This document shows, in pieces, positions 8,989 to 17,778 of a stretch of DNA of 64,000 nt. The position numbers and the translations under genes are program-made. The DNA is taken from assembly GCF_900258045.1 (NCBI RefSeq), contig NZ_OGVD01000004.1:930001-994000 (forward strand), in the 5' to 3' direction. How positions within the stretch are numbered: position 1 is the first letter of the stretch; each line of letters begins with the position of its first letter. Below the pieces are notes generated by a model, which worked only from the letters and a program-made list of their open reading frames with translations, had not been told where the DNA came from and made no database searches. Source of the DNA: Sphingorhabdus sp. EL138 (GTDB lineage Bacteria; Pseudomonadota; Alphaproteobacteria; Sphingomonadales; Sphingomonadaceae).

Positions 8989-9390
8989 TTAACCGGCAGC
9001 CTCGCGAACGGCATTTGCGAACCAAACTGTCAAACCTTCGCCATGCTTGTCGATGTTTTTGCTAAACCGAGTATCGGTAACCCACATATCGGCAAGTGCG
9101 ACATGTGCTTCGCGGGTCAGCTGATAGAACCAACGGTCAATATGTTGTCTGTGACGTTCCACCAAAGTCAGTGCAGCGACGCTATCTGACGTTTCACCAC
9201 TATCCATTGCTTTGGCGGCATCGGTCCAGATCATCACCAGCTCTTCTTTGAGTTCTTGCCACTCGGATTCTCCATATTGCTTGGTTCTGCGCTTACTCTC
9301 TGACCAAGCTTCGGTTTTTTCCCATCGGCTTTTCGCTTCAGCTTCAAACTCATCCGGGTTAAAGCCGTCGAACAATGATTCATGATCCAT
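8989..9390 (-). CDS. TipAS antibiotic-recognition domain, C-terminal half of a split MerR regulator
   Basis: 133 residues from MDHESLFDGFNPDEFEAEAK to the stop. This matches the helical TipAS ligand domain: the ELFxGFxPxEYExEA-type start, KRRTKQYGESEWQEL, an HRQHIDRWFY-like helix and a C-terminal FTKNIDKxGEGL-type motif (here FSKNIDKHGEGL). In TipA proteins this domain is fused to an N-terminal MerR DNA-binding domain. Here the MerR half (9234-9746) is in a different frame and overlaps by 157 nt. The ATG at 9390 follows GAGGACCAGGAA, a possible ribosome site, so separate translation is also possible, comparable to the internal TipAS start known in Streptomyces. Confidence 0.85.
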   Translation of the reverse strand: MDHESLFDGFNPDEFEAEAKSRWEKTEAWSESKRRTKQYGESEWQELKEELVMIWTDAAKAMDSGETSDSVAALTLVERHRQHIDRWFYQLTREAHVALADMWVTDTRFSKNIDKHGEGLTVWFANAVREAAG

Positions 9391-9746
9391 TTCCTGGTCC
9401 TCTTTTTTTGTGAGTTATATTGTTCCAATGCGCTATCGATAGAGGCGATAATCCGATGTGTTTCGGACAATTTTTCCACCATTTGGCGGCGCTGGTTTTT
9501 CAGATTCGCAACTTGATCAAAGTCTGGATCGTCGAGCGAGCGCCTAATATCTTCAAGCGACCTTCCGAGCGACCGCTCTATCAATATCTGTTGCAAGCGC
9601 AGCAAATGCTGCTCGGCATATAGCCGATAATCCTTGGCTGACCGGTCAGCGATCAACAAACCTATCTCATCATAATATTGCAAAGTTCGAATGGACACCC
9701 CGGCGGAACGACCAACTTCAGCGACGGTCAAGAGTTTCTTCTTCAT
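9234..9746 (-). CDS. MerR-family DNA-binding domain, N-terminal half of a split TipA-like regulator
   Basis: 170 residues from MKKKLLTVAEVGRSAGVSIR. The winged helix-turn-helix (TVAEVGRSAGVSIRTLQYYDEIGL) and dimerisation coiled coil (to about residue 112, IIASIDSALEQYNSQKK) are typical MerR. After that the frame reads through a basic tail with no family similarity, while the true continuation (TipAS) lies in the -1 frame. An A7-G run at 9402-9409 contains the heptamer A AAA AAG in the correct register. The start at 9746 is preferred to 9767 because a MerR-type promoter overlaps the upstream codons. Either a programmed frameshift or a disabling mutation would explain the arrangement. Confidence 0.82.
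   Translation of the reverse strand: MKKKLLTVAEVGRSAGVSIRTLQYYDEIGLLIADRSAKDYRLYAEQHLLRLQQILIERSLGRSLEDIRRSLDDPDFDQVANLKNQRRQMVEKLSETHRIIASIDSALEQYNSQKKRTRKWIMNHCSTALTRMSLKLKRKADGKKPKLGQRVSAEPSNMENPSGKNSKKSW
9402..9408 (-). other. Candidate -1 slippery heptamer A AAA AAG
   Basis: On the minus strand the zero-frame codons are CAA AAA AAG AGG. Slipping back one base gives AAA AAA GAG GAC CAG GAA ATG, which joins the MerR coiled coil exactly to the TipAS domain. A AAA AAG is the heptamer used for programmed -1 frameshifting in E. coli dnaX. No strong downstream stem-loop was found by eye. Confidence 0.45.
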
Positions 9747-9752
9747 GCTCAT

Positions 9753-9783
9753 CGAATACGGTATCACGCAACCGTAGGGTCAA
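9753..9783 (-). promoter_or_regulatory. MerR-type promoter/operator with 19-bp spacer
   Basis: On the minus strand TTGACC (9783-9778) and TATTCG (9758-9753) are separated by 19 bp, the elongated spacer typical of MerR-controlled promoters. Within it lies an inverted repeat TACGGT-N8-ACCGTA (9757-9776). Transcription would begin about 7 nt beyond the -10 element, essentially at the ATG at 9746, implying a leaderless message and autoregulation. Confidence 0.55.
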
Positions 9784-9884
9784 GAGGTTATTTGCAATTT
9801 AACTGCGACTCCATCGCAAAACGAAAAGGTTGTGATTCCCCTAGTGCCCGGTCCCGGGAAATAACGAACGTTCCGGATGGACCG

Positions 9885-10910
9885 CTACCCCTTGTGCAAA
9901 TGCTTGCGCCCCAACAGCTCCGCAATCTGTACTGCATTGAGTGCAGCACCCTTGCGCAGGTTATCGGACACACACCAGATGATCAGGCCATTGTCCACGG
10001 TCGGATCTTCGCGCACGCGGCTGATATAGGTGGCGCTGTCGCCAACGCATTCGACCGGTGTGGTATAGCCTTCGTCCTCGCGCTTATCGACCAGCATGAT
10101 GCCAGGTGCCTCGCGGAGAATTTCCTGTGCCTGTTTGGCGGAAATCTCATTCTCGAACTCGATATTGATCGCCTCACTATGACCTACAAAGACCGGCACG
10201 CGTACGCAAGTTGCTGTGAGTTTGATCTTGGGATCGAGGATTTTCTTGGTCTCGACGACCATTTTCCACTCTTCCTTGGTCGAACCATCATCCAGGAAAA
10301 CGTCGATATGTGGGATCACATTAAATGCAATCTGCTTGGTAAAGATCTGGTTTTCTTTCGGATCCCCAACAAAAATAGCGCGAGACTGTTCGAACAGCTC
10401 GTCCATGCCGCCTTTGCCGGCACCCGATACGGACTGATAGGTTGAAACCACTACGCGCTTGATTTTCGCGGCATCATGAAGCGGCTTGAGCGCCACCACC
10501 ATCTGTGCGGTCGAGCAATTGGGGTTGGCGATGATATTGCGCGCCTTGTAGCCTTCAATCGCATCCGGATTCACTTCAGGCACGATCAATGGCACATCCG
10601 GATCCATGCGGTAGAGCGAGCTATTGTCGATAACCACGCAGCCCGCAGCAGCAGCCTTGGGAGCATATTCCTTGGTCGGACCGGAGCCGGCGGCGAAAAG
10701 TGCTATATCCCATCCGGAAAAGTCGAAATGCTCAATATTCTGCACTTTGAGCATCTTGCCGGTATCGCCAATCTCAATCTCTGTTCCCTGTGACCGCGAA
10801 GACGCCACGGCGGCGAGTTCATCAATCGGAAATTCACGCTCGGCGAGGATGGTCAGCATTTCGCGTCCGACATTTCCGGTCGCGCCAACAACTGCAACTT
10901 TGTAACCCAT
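9885..10910 (-). CDS. asd: Aspartate-semialdehyde dehydrogenase
   Basis: 341 residues, full length. Reduces aspartyl phosphate to aspartate semialdehyde with NADPH, the branch point to lysine/diaminopimelate, methionine and threonine. Seen: N-terminal nucleotide fold VVGATGNVGREMLTIL, catalytic Cys132 in NPNCSTAQM, SGAGKGGMDEL, and a catalytic His in the VFVGHSEAINIEF segment. An AGGAAAAG ribosome site precedes the ATG. It stands alone downstream of rplS, separated by a terminator. Identification is certain. Confidence 0.98.
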   Translation of the reverse strand: MGYKVAVVGATGNVGREMLTILAEREFPIDELAAVASSRSQGTEIEIGDTGKMLKVQNIEHFDFSGWDIALFAAGSGPTKEYAPKAAAAGCVVIDNSSLYRMDPDVPLIVPEVNPDAIEGYKARNIIANPNCSTAQMVVALKPLHDAAKIKRVVVSTYQSVSGAGKGGMDELFEQSRAIFVGDPKENQIFTKQIAFNVIPHIDVFLDDGSTKEEWKMVVETKKILDPKIKLTATCVRVPVFVGHSEAINIEFENEISAKQAQEILREAPGIMLVDKREDEGYTTPVECVGDSATYISRVREDPTVDNGLIIWCVSDNLRKGAALNAVQIAELLGRKHLHKG

Positions 10911-10938
10911 GAAACTTTTCCTGTGCTGAATATGAAAA

Positions 10939-10970
10939 CAGCCGGTTTTCCTTTTTGGGAGAACCGGCTG
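10939..10970 (-). terminator. Intrinsic terminator after rplS
   Basis: On the minus strand CAGCCGGTT ... AACCGGCTG forms a 9-bp stem followed by TTTTC, 25 nt after the rplS stop. It closes the ffh-rplS operon before asd. Confidence 0.85.
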
Positions 10971-10994
10971 CCTGAATTTGTTATGAAGCTTTCT

Positions 10995-11384
10995 TTACTT
11001 TGCTTCAGCGCCTTTGGCTGGCTGGTTCACGCGGCGTTCCGCAATACGGGCCCGTTTACCTGTACGGCCTCGCAGATAGTAAAGTTTCGCACGACGAACG
11101 ACACCGCGGCGGACCACCGTGATCGATTCGATATTGGGCGAGTAAAGCGGGAACACACGCTCAACACCTTCGCCGAAAGAAATCTTTCTTACGGTGAAGC
11201 TGGAGCCCATGCCGCGGCTGGTCCGTGCGATGCACACACCTTCAAAATTCTGGGTACGAACGCGCTCGCCTTCAACGACGCGCACACCAATGCGCAGCGT
11301 GTCGCCAGCGCGAAATTCCGGTATTTCTTTAGAGGCTGCAAATGCTTCTACAGCTTCTTTCTCAAGTGTCTGGATCAGGTTCAT
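10995..11384 (-). CDS. rplS: 50S ribosomal protein L19
   Basis: 129 residues. L19 sits at the 30S-50S interface. Conserved segments: [57 protein letters not shown] and [15 protein letters not shown]. The start overlaps the trmD stop by 4 nt. Last gene of the ffh-rpsP-rimM-trmD-rplS operon. A short Lys/Ala tail follows the core. Confidence 0.98.
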   Translation of the reverse strand: MNLIQTLEKEAVEAFAASKEIPEFRAGDTLRIGVRVVEGERVRTQNFEGVCIARTSRGMGSSFTVRKISFGEGVERVFPLYSPNIESITVVRRGVVRRAKLYYLRGRTGKRARIAERRVNQPAKGAEAK

Positions 11385-12127
11385 GACCGATCTTCCTTTT
11401 TCTGTCCTCGCGCACTAGAGGGCGACTGATCCGGAGCATCCCTGTGATGCTCCCATAAATCGGGCCGCCTTAGCCGTGTATCTTCCTCTGCTTTTTGTTT
11501 CCGCCAAGCAGCGATTTTCGCATGATCCCCCGATCGCAAGACTTCAGGGATGATACGCCCTTCCCATTTCTGAGGCCGGGTAAACTGCGGATATTCCAAA
11601 AGTCCGGTTTCGAAACTTTCGTCATCTCCGCTAGAAGACGCGCCCATTACCCCGGGAAGCAGCCGAATGCAAGCGTCTAAAAGCACTAAAGCACCCATTT
11701 CTCCGCCGGAGAGGATATAATCGCCAATCGAGACCTCTTCAATCGGCCGCGCATCGAAAATCCGCTCGTCAAATCCCTCGAAGCGACCGCAGAGTATGGT
11801 GACGCCGGGACCGGAAGCAATTTCCCGTACACGCTCCTGTTTCAGCGGCTTTCCCCGCGGTGTCATCGCCAGGATCGGGGCGTCAGGTTGCCGTTCCATC
11901 GCATGATCGACCGCCGACGCCATGACGTCGGCCCGTAACACCATGCCCGCGCCGCCGCCTGCTGGTGTGTCATCGACAGACTTATGTTTGTCAGTGGCGA
12001 AGTCGCGCATCTGGATGGGGTTACAGGACCACTTCCCCTCTTCCAGCGCCCTGCCCGCGAGCGACGTGCCGAGCGGTCCCGGGAACATTTCCGGGTAGAG
12101 GGTGAGGATTTGAGCAGTGAAGGTCAT
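11381..12127 (-). CDS. trmD: tRNA (guanine-N1-)-methyltransferase
   Basis: 248 residues. Methylates G37 of tRNAs with SAM, preventing +1 frameshifting. SPOUT-knot signatures: [48 protein letters not shown] and [13 protein letters not shown]. The C-terminal [11 protein letters not shown] and LRRPDLW are also typical. 4-nt overlaps with the genes on both sides show tight translational coupling. Confidence 0.98.
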   Translation of the reverse strand: MTFTAQILTLYPEMFPGPLGTSLAGRALEEGKWSCNPIQMRDFATDKHKSVDDTPAGGGAGMVLRADVMASAVDHAMERQPDAPILAMTPRGKPLKQERVREIASGPGVTILCGRFEGFDERIFDARPIEEVSIGDYILSGGEMGALVLLDACIRLLPGVMGASSSGDDESFETGLLEYPQFTRPQKWEGRIIPEVLRSGDHAKIAAWRKQKAEEDTRLRRPDLWEHHRDAPDQSPSSARGQKKEDRS

Positions 12128-12414
12128 TTTTTCTGGCTCGTCTTTCGGATCTCCATGATCGCGAACGTCATGATCGAAATCATCAAAGCCATGGCAGCAT
12201 ATATGATTATTGCTTTTAGCGGATCATCGCCAAAATTGCGATCTTCGGAGTAGGCAAGCCACGATATTCCAGGCGTTAGTATCAGCTGTCCCGCCACGAT
12301 AGTGCTCGCCATGCGGACGAACTGATCCGATTTCTGTTTGAATTTCCAGCCCGCAAAAGCTGGCAGAGCAACGATAATTACGATTAACGCGATAAAGAAA
12401 ATCGGCCCGGTCAT
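12124..12414 (-). CDS. Small membrane protein inside the rimM-trmD operon
   Basis: 96 residues with about three hydrophobic helices (residues 4-23, 34-53 and 66-86) and a short basic C-terminus RKTSQKK. No family is recognised. It overlaps trmD by 4 nt at its end and rimM by 4 nt at its start (ATGA junctions), so it is certainly cotranslated with the operon. In most bacteria rimM is followed directly by trmD, so this gene is an addition. Function unknown. Confidence 0.85.
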   Translation of the reverse strand: MTGPIFFIALIVIIVALPAFAGWKFKQKSDQFVRMASTIVAGQLILTPGISWLAYSEDRNFGDDPLKAIIIYAAMALMISIMTFAIMEIRKTSQKK

Positions 12415-12899
12415 GGTTCGACAAATTCCGCTTTCACAATCGCTGGATCGTTCCGCATATCGATGGCACCGATCGGAATCATGAATTTCTTGCCGCTGGC
12501 CCGTTCAATCTCGATGACATCGCCCGCGCCAAATTCGTAGATGGCGAAGATTTTGCCCAGTTCCTCGCCATTGTCGGAGACACAGCGCAGACCGATGATA
12601 TCTATATGGTAGAATTCGTCGTCATCCAGCGCCGGTAGAGATGACCGGGGGATGGCCAGCTCAGTGCCGCGCGCGGCCTCGGCTGCATTACGATCGGTAA
12701 TTTCGGCAAACCGGGCTATGGCACCCATTTTATGGGGTTTGACGGATTTCAGCGTCAGTTTTCCGCCATTATAGCATTTATGCTGCTTGAGGCTGTCGAG
12801 TGCCTCGCAGAATAGTTTGAGCCGGACCTCGCCCGTCACCCCGTGCGCACCAATGATGACGGCGAGAGGGACGGACGTGTCCGGATCAACGTTGGCCAA
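12411..12899 (-). CDS. rimM: 16S rRNA processing protein RimM
   Basis: 162 residues. Ribosome-maturation factor that binds S19 in the 30S head. N-terminal RimM domain with VPLAVIIGAHGVTGEVRLKL and a C-terminal PRC barrel starting DEFYHIDIIGLRCV with GDVIEIE and FMIPIG. It starts 3 nt after the rpsP stop and overlaps the next gene by 4 nt. Confidence 0.97.
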   Translation of the reverse strand: MANVDPDTSVPLAVIIGAHGVTGEVRLKLFCEALDSLKQHKCYNGGKLTLKSVKPHKMGAIARFAEITDRNAAEAARGTELAIPRSSLPALDDDEFYHIDIIGLRCVSDNGEELGKIFAIYEFGAGDVIEIERASGKKFMIPIGAIDMRNDPAIVKAEFVEP

Positions 12900-12902
12900 G
12901 GA

Positions 12903-13433
12903 TTAACCCTCGGACTTTTCTTCGGTCGCTTCTTCTGCAGCAGGAGCCTCTTCAGCAGGTGCTTCTTCGGCTTTTGCTTCCTGGGCAGGCGCTTCAGCAG
13001 CCGCTTCTTCAGCGGCTGGTGTTTCTTCTGCAGGTGTTTCCGCTGGCGCTTCCTCAGCAGGAGCGGCAGCCGCTTCCTTGGCAGCTTCTTCTGCAGCAGC
13101 GGCTTTTTCGGCTTTCTCTTCAGCGCGCTCGGTGGCTTTTTCGCCCGGCTTGGCTTTGTTCGGGTTGTTCCGCGCTTCGCGCTTCATCAAACCGGCGGCA
13201 TCGAGGAAACGTGCTACACGGTCAGAAGGCTGTGCACCAACGCTCAACCAATGTTTCGCGCGATCCAGATCCAGAACAACGCGCTTTTCGTCATCTTTGG
13301 CGAGCAGCGGGTTGTAACTACCGATACGCTCGATAAATTTACCGTCCCGTGGAGCGCGGATATCCGCGATTACGATTTTGTAGTAAGGACGCTTCTTGGA
13401 ACCACCACGGGCCATTCTCATTGCTACTGACAT
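12903..13433 (-). CDS. rpsP: 30S ribosomal protein S16 with acidic Ala/Glu-rich tail
   Basis: 176 residues; the S16 core is the first 85 or so ([45 protein letters not shown]). The remaining 90 residues are a low-complexity Ala/Glu/Pro tail (repeats such as AEEAPAEE). S16 is usually 80-90 residues, although extended S16 is known in Alphaproteobacteria. The upstream MSVAM gives an alternative start at the second methionine. Second gene of the ffh operon. Confidence 0.97.
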   Translation of the reverse strand: MSVAMRMARGGSKKRPYYKIVIADIRAPRDGKFIERIGSYNPLLAKDDEKRVVLDLDRAKHWLSVGAQPSDRVARFLDAAGLMKREARNNPNKAKPGEKATERAEEKAEKAAAAEEAAKEAAAAPAEEAPAETPAEETPAAEEAAAEAPAQEAKAEEAPAEEAPAAEEATEEKSEG

Positions 13434-13477
13434 AAATAAACCTTTCTAAAACAATATAATAAATTAAATTTCTAAAA

Positions 13478-14941
13478 CTATTTCTTCTTATTCAACAAAT
13501 TCGCAAGATCAGGTGGTAATCCGCCTGGAGACATGTCTGGTAGCCCCGGCATTCCGCCCATGCCGCCATTTTGACCGCCCATGCCCGCGCCTGCAGCACC
13601 GCCACCACCGCCAAACATCGACATTAAACCCTTCATCCCGCCCATTTTCTTGATCTTCTTCATCGCCTTGGACATTTCCTGATGCATTTTCAGGAGCTTG
13701 TTCACGTCCTGCACCGTGGTACCGGACCCCTTGGCTACACGCACTTTGCGCTTGGCGTTGAGCAAGCCGGGGCGCACACGTTCTTCCTTGGTCATCGAAC
13801 CGATAATAGCGTCCATGCGGACCAGAACCTTGTCGTCCATCGCGCCGCCCGCCATCGCCGCCTTGGCCTTCTTCATGCCCGGCATCATTGAGGCCAAAGC
13901 GCCCAAACCGCCCATTTTAGTCATTTGGCGTAGCTGCGAGCGCAAGTCATTCAGGTCAAACTGACCCTTGGCCATTTTCTCGGCCAGTGCTTCAGATTCT
14001 TCCTTGTCGACCGTTGCAGCGGCTTTTTCCACCAGACTGACAACATCACCCATTCCCAAAATACGGCCAGCGACCCGTTCCGGATGAAATTCTTCCAGCG
14101 CGTCGATTTTCTCGCCAATGCCGACAAATTTAATCGGCTTGCCTGTAACCGCCCGCATAGAAAGCGCTGCACCACCGCGGGCATCGCCATCCATCCGGGT
14201 GAGGATCACGCCGCTGAGATCGACTTGCTCGGAGAAGTTGGACGCAACGTTCACTGCATCCTGACCGGTCAAGGCATCGACAACCAGCAAGGTTTCCTGG
14301 GGCTTGGAGACATCGGCAACCGCCTTCATCTCGTCCATCAGCTGCTGATCGACATGCAGCCGGCCAGCAGTGTCGAGCATCAGAACGTCGAAACCCTGCA
14401 ATTTTGCAGCTTGAAGCGCGCGTTTGGCTATCTCGACCGGCTGTTGGCCTTCGACAATTGGCAGCGTGGCAGCATTAATCTGCTCACCCAATACCGCCAG
14501 TTGTTCTTGTGCCGCCGGACGATTGACGTCGAGCGAGGCCATCATAACCTTTTTATTCTCTTTGTCTTTCAGGCGCTTGGCGATCTTGGCTGTCGTGGTT
14601 GTCTTACCAGAGCCCTGCAGACCGACCATCATGATTATCGCGGGTGGTGCGACTGCGAGTTCCAGGCCACTGACCTTGGCACCCAGCATATCCGCCAGAC
14701 CGTCGTTGACGATCTTGACGACCTGTTGGCCAGGCGTGATGGACTTGAGCACCGACTGACCAACGGCCTGTTCGGTAACCTTTTCAACGAAATCCTTTAC
14801 AACCGGAAGCGCAACATCGGCCTCCAGCAACGCAATCCGCACTTCGCGCATCGCGCCGCGAACATCTTCTTCTTTTAGCGCCCCACGGCCACGCAGTTTG
14901 TCAAAGACGCCGCCGAGCCGGTCGCTTAACTTGTCAAACAT
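13478..14941 (-). CDS. ffh: Signal recognition particle protein Ffh
   Basis: 487 residues. SRP GTPase that recognises signal peptides on ribosomes and delivers them to FtsY. N domain, G domain with GLQGSGKTTTTAKIAK (G1), DTAGRLHVD (G3) and TRMDGDARGGAALS, then a Met/Gly-rich M domain with the RNA-binding GSGTTVQDVNKLL and a Gly/Met-rich end (GGGGGAAGAGMGG). First gene of the operon. Its partner ftsY is at 19037 on the other strand. Confidence 0.98.
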   Translation of the reverse strand: MFDKLSDRLGGVFDKLRGRGALKEEDVRGAMREVRIALLEADVALPVVKDFVEKVTEQAVGQSVLKSITPGQQVVKIVNDGLADMLGAKVSGLELAVAPPAIIMMVGLQGSGKTTTTAKIAKRLKDKENKKVMMASLDVNRPAAQEQLAVLGEQINAATLPIVEGQQPVEIAKRALQAAKLQGFDVLMLDTAGRLHVDQQLMDEMKAVADVSKPQETLLVVDALTGQDAVNVASNFSEQVDLSGVILTRMDGDARGGAALSMRAVTGKPIKFVGIGEKIDALEEFHPERVAGRILGMGDVVSLVEKAAATVDKEESEALAEKMAKGQFDLNDLRSQLRQMTKMGGLGALASMMPGMKKAKAAMAGGAMDDKVLVRMDAIIGSMTKEERVRPGLLNAKRKVRVAKGSGTTVQDVNKLLKMHQEMSKAMKKIKKMGGMKGLMSMFGGGGGAAGAGMGGQNGGMGGMPGLPDMSPGGLPPDLANLLNKKK

Positions 14942-15221
14942 GGCGTCTTCCTTTCTCTCAAACCGGCTGAAATCAGCCTAAAAACAAACCCAAAACCGGG
15001 CAACGCAAAAAACGCCGGTGGGCGAAACCTCGCTGACCGACGTGTGAGTTTTTTGAACTCGAAACTGAAACCACAACAGATAATCTGTCGTTATTTGAGA
15101 TGCCCCTAGTCGATCCTTAAGAGACTCGCAACCCTAGAAATCCCTTAATTTAGCGAAAATTAACCAGAAATTGAGAATTATTAAGGCAATAGGCAGCTTG
15201 AGAAATTAGGGGATAGCCGTC

Positions 15222-16886
15222 GTGGAGCAAAACATGACCGATTCAAATAATATCAAGGCCAGCAATAAATATGCAGTGTCGGCACGCAGAGATGTGGTGA
15301 CCAGCCTGATCGTTATATTTGCCATCTTGATGTTCGTTGGGACCGGCGGAACGGTAATAACCGAGGCAATCGCTTCTCTGTCTGGTTACGGCGGCGGCAG
15401 CGATAAAATGCTGGTTTCAGCTTTTCTCCTCAACATCGCCCTCATATTATTTGGCTGGCGTCGTTACCGCGACCTCGCGGCAGAAGTAACAGAGCGGGCT
15501 GCTGCAGAAGAACGGGCGCATTCTCTGGCGGTAACGGATCCGCTTACCGGGTTTTTGAACCGCCGAACTCTGACCGAAAAGACTTCGGAAATGATTGCTA
15601 CGGCGCGGCGTAAAAACAAAAGCACCGCATTTTTGATGCTAGATCTCGACAATTTCAAAACTGTCAACGACGTCCATGGCCACAGTGCCGGCGATATCGT
15701 GCTGAAAGAAGTAGCCGCGCGAATTTCAAAAGTTATTCCACCCAATAACCTCTTGGCACGGCTTGGTGGCGACGAGTTTGCCTGTGCTTTTATTTTTGAC
15801 CCGGATCAGCCTGAAATGGTGGATCGTATTGCTGATGATCTGATTGACAGTATTGCCATGCCGATTGTCGAGAACGGCAACCATCTGGTGGTCACCACCT
15901 CGATTGGCATGGCGCGTTTCGACTTTGAATCTGAAGGCGTCGATGTTCTAATGCGCCGCGCTGACATCGCGATGTATAGCGCCAAGAAACAGGGTAGAAA
16001 CCGCTTTTGCTGGTTTGATGTTTCAATGGAACAGGAACTGCAGACCCGCAATACCCTTGAATCCGGCATGCGCAGCGGTATTCCGGCAGGCGAATTTGTT
16101 CCTTATTTCGAACAACAGATTGATCTCGCGACTGGCAAGCTAACCGGTTTTGAAATGCTAGCGCGCTGGGAATCGCCGACACAGGGTCTTGTTTCGCCGG
16201 AAGTCTTCATTCCGATTGCCGAAGAAACCGGCATGGTTGGTGATCTTTCGCTCAGCATCATGCGACAGACATTTGAAAGTGCGAAACACTGGGACCCCAG
16301 CCTGACGGTTTCAGTCAATATTTCACCAGTTCAACTGCTTGATCCATGGCTGGCGCAAAAAATCGTCAAGCTACTGGTGGAAACGGGCTTTCCGCCAAAC
16401 CGGCTTGAAATTGAAATTACCGAGAGCTCATTGTTTGAAAATCTCAGCCTGGCTCAGTCTATTGTCGGTAGTCTCAAAAACCAGGGAATTCAGATTGCCC
16501 TGGATGACTTTGGAACAGGATATAGTTCGCTGGCTCACTTACGCGCCCTGCCCTTTGACCGGATCAAGATCGACCGCAGCTTCGTAACGTCGATTTTGGA
16601 AAACCCGGAAAGTGCGGCGATTGTGAAAGCGATTACCGGCCTTGGCGAAAGCCTTGGCATGCCAATTACCGCCGAAGGCATTGAAGACAAGGCTATCGAA
16701 AACGAGCTGCGCAACCTTGGCTGTGCCAAGGGCCAGGGTTGGCATTATGGTCGCCCGCTTTCGCTGGAACAGGCACGCAAAGTGCTTGGAAAACGCAATC
16801 TGTTGCCCGCGCAGCCATTGGACAAAGCAGAGGTTGATGAAGTTGCTGAACTACCGGTTGAACAACCGCAACTCAAAGCGGGCTAA
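15222..16886 (+). CDS. GGDEF-EAL membrane protein (cyclic di-GMP turnover)
   Basis: 554 residues from a GTG with GGGGA 9 nt upstream; an in-frame ATG at 15234 is the alternative. Two membrane segments (about 24-48 and 65-82), a GGDEF domain with intact LGGDEFACAF and no RxxD inhibitory site, then an EAL domain whose signature reads EML in TGFEMLARW. Other EAL active-site motifs are intact: EITESSLFEN, DDFGTGYSS, KIDRSFV and ITAEGIED. It may make or degrade c-di-GMP; the intact sites suggest both domains could be active. Monocistronic, with a TTAACCAG sequence in the upstream region. Confidence 0.94.
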   Translation: MEQNMTDSNNIKASNKYAVSARRDVVTSLIVIFAILMFVGTGGTVITEAIASLSGYGGGSDKMLVSAFLLNIALILFGWRRYRDLAAEVTERAAAEERAHSLAVTDPLTGFLNRRTLTEKTSEMIATARRKNKSTAFLMLDLDNFKTVNDVHGHSAGDIVLKEVAARISKVIPPNNLLARLGGDEFACAFIFDPDQPEMVDRIADDLIDSIAMPIVENGNHLVVTTSIGMARFDFESEGVDVLMRRADIAMYSAKKQGRNRFCWFDVSMEQELQTRNTLESGMRSGIPAGEFVPYFEQQIDLATGKLTGFEMLARWESPTQGLVSPEVFIPIAEETGMVGDLSLSIMRQTFESAKHWDPSLTVSVNISPVQLLDPWLAQKIVKLLVETGFPPNRLEIEITESSLFENLSLAQSIVGSLKNQGIQIALDDFGTGYSSLAHLRALPFDRIKIDRSFVTSILENPESAAIVKAITGLGESLGMPITAEGIEDKAIENELRNLGCAKGQGWHYGRPLSLEQARKVLGKRNLLPAQPLDKAEVDEVAELPVEQPQLKAG

Positions 16887-16959
16887 ACACGCAGCAGGAC
16901 CAACAGTCGCCTAATTCTATTGCTGGACTTGCCGCCCTGTCATCCCTAAATCGCCCATC

Positions 16960-17778
16960 ATGACTATCGGGCAATTTCACAAGATGCATGGACTGGGCAA
17001 TGACTTTGTCATTATCGATGCGCGCGCATCTGATTTGCCTGATGGTTTCGCCATGCCTCCGGCCAAAGCAGCCGCCATCGCCAATCGGCATAGCGGCATT
17101 GGTTGTGATCAGCTGATTGTGCTGAAACCGTCCGGCAAAGCCGATGTTCGCATGCAGATTTACAATGCCGATGGTGGTGAGGTCGAGGCGTGCGGCAATG
17201 CTACCCGCTGTGTCGTGAAATTGCTTGGCGATGGTACGTCGATTGAAACCGATGGCGGAATGATCTCTGGCCATGTTACGGATGAAGGTGCCATCGTTGA
17301 TATGGGTGAGCCCCGTTTCGACTGGAATGTGATCCCCCTCACCTATGCCATGGATACGCTGCACATGCCGGTTGGCTGGGAGGATTTGCAGGATCCGGCA
17401 GCTGTCAATGTCGGCAACCCGCATGTCATTTTCTTCGTTGAAAACAGTGACGCCATTGAACTGGACCGCCTGGGTCCGATGATCGAGGTTGATCCTCTGT
17501 TTCCCGAACGCGTGAATGTAAACGTAGCACATGTAAAAGATGGCGATCTGTACCTGCGTGTCTGGGAGCGCGGCGTCGGTTTGACCCGTGCTTGCGGCAC
17601 CGGAGCGTGTGCAACGGCAGTGGCCGCAATCAGACGCGGATTGGTACAAAGCCCGGCCAATGTGCATCTGCCCGGCGGCAAGCTTATCCTTTCGTGGGAC
17701 GAAGGTGGGTCCATCATGATGCAAGGCCCGACCACCTATGTTTTCTCCGGCGAAGCCAACTGGGATGATTTTGCATGA
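16960..17778 (+). CDS. dapF: Diaminopimelate epimerase
   Basis: 272 residues. Converts LL- to meso-diaminopimelate for peptidoglycan and lysine. Both active-site cysteines are visible, in EACGNATRC and RACGTGACATA, together with the N-terminal MHGLGNDFVIIDAR. Its stop overlaps the mtaB start by 4 nt; it heads the dapF-mtaB-ftsY-ispZ operon, in which every junction overlaps by 4 nt. Confidence 0.98.
   Translation: MTIGQFHKMHGLGNDFVIIDARASDLPDGFAMPPAKAAAIANRHSGIGCDQLIVLKPSGKADVRMQIYNADGGEVEACGNATRCVVKLLGDGTSIETDGGMISGHVTDEGAIVDMGEPRFDWNVIPLTYAMDTLHMPVGWEDLQDPAAVNVGNPHVIFFVENSDAIELDRLGPMIEVDPLFPERVNVNVAHVKDGDLYLRVWERGVGLTRACGTGACATAVAAIRRGLVQSPANVHLPGGKLILSWDEGGSIMMQGPTTYVFSGEANWDDFA

Noticed and set aside
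15140-15170. CtrA-binding sites upstream of the GGDEF-EAL gene (TTAACCAG) and in the parA intergenic region
   Set aside because: Only half-site matches without the TTAA-N7-TTAA spacing; such words are frequent in AT-rich intergenic DNA.
16873-17724. 283-codon frame opposite dapF
   Set aside because: Shadow of dapF; the His/Arg-rich composition is typical of antisense frames.
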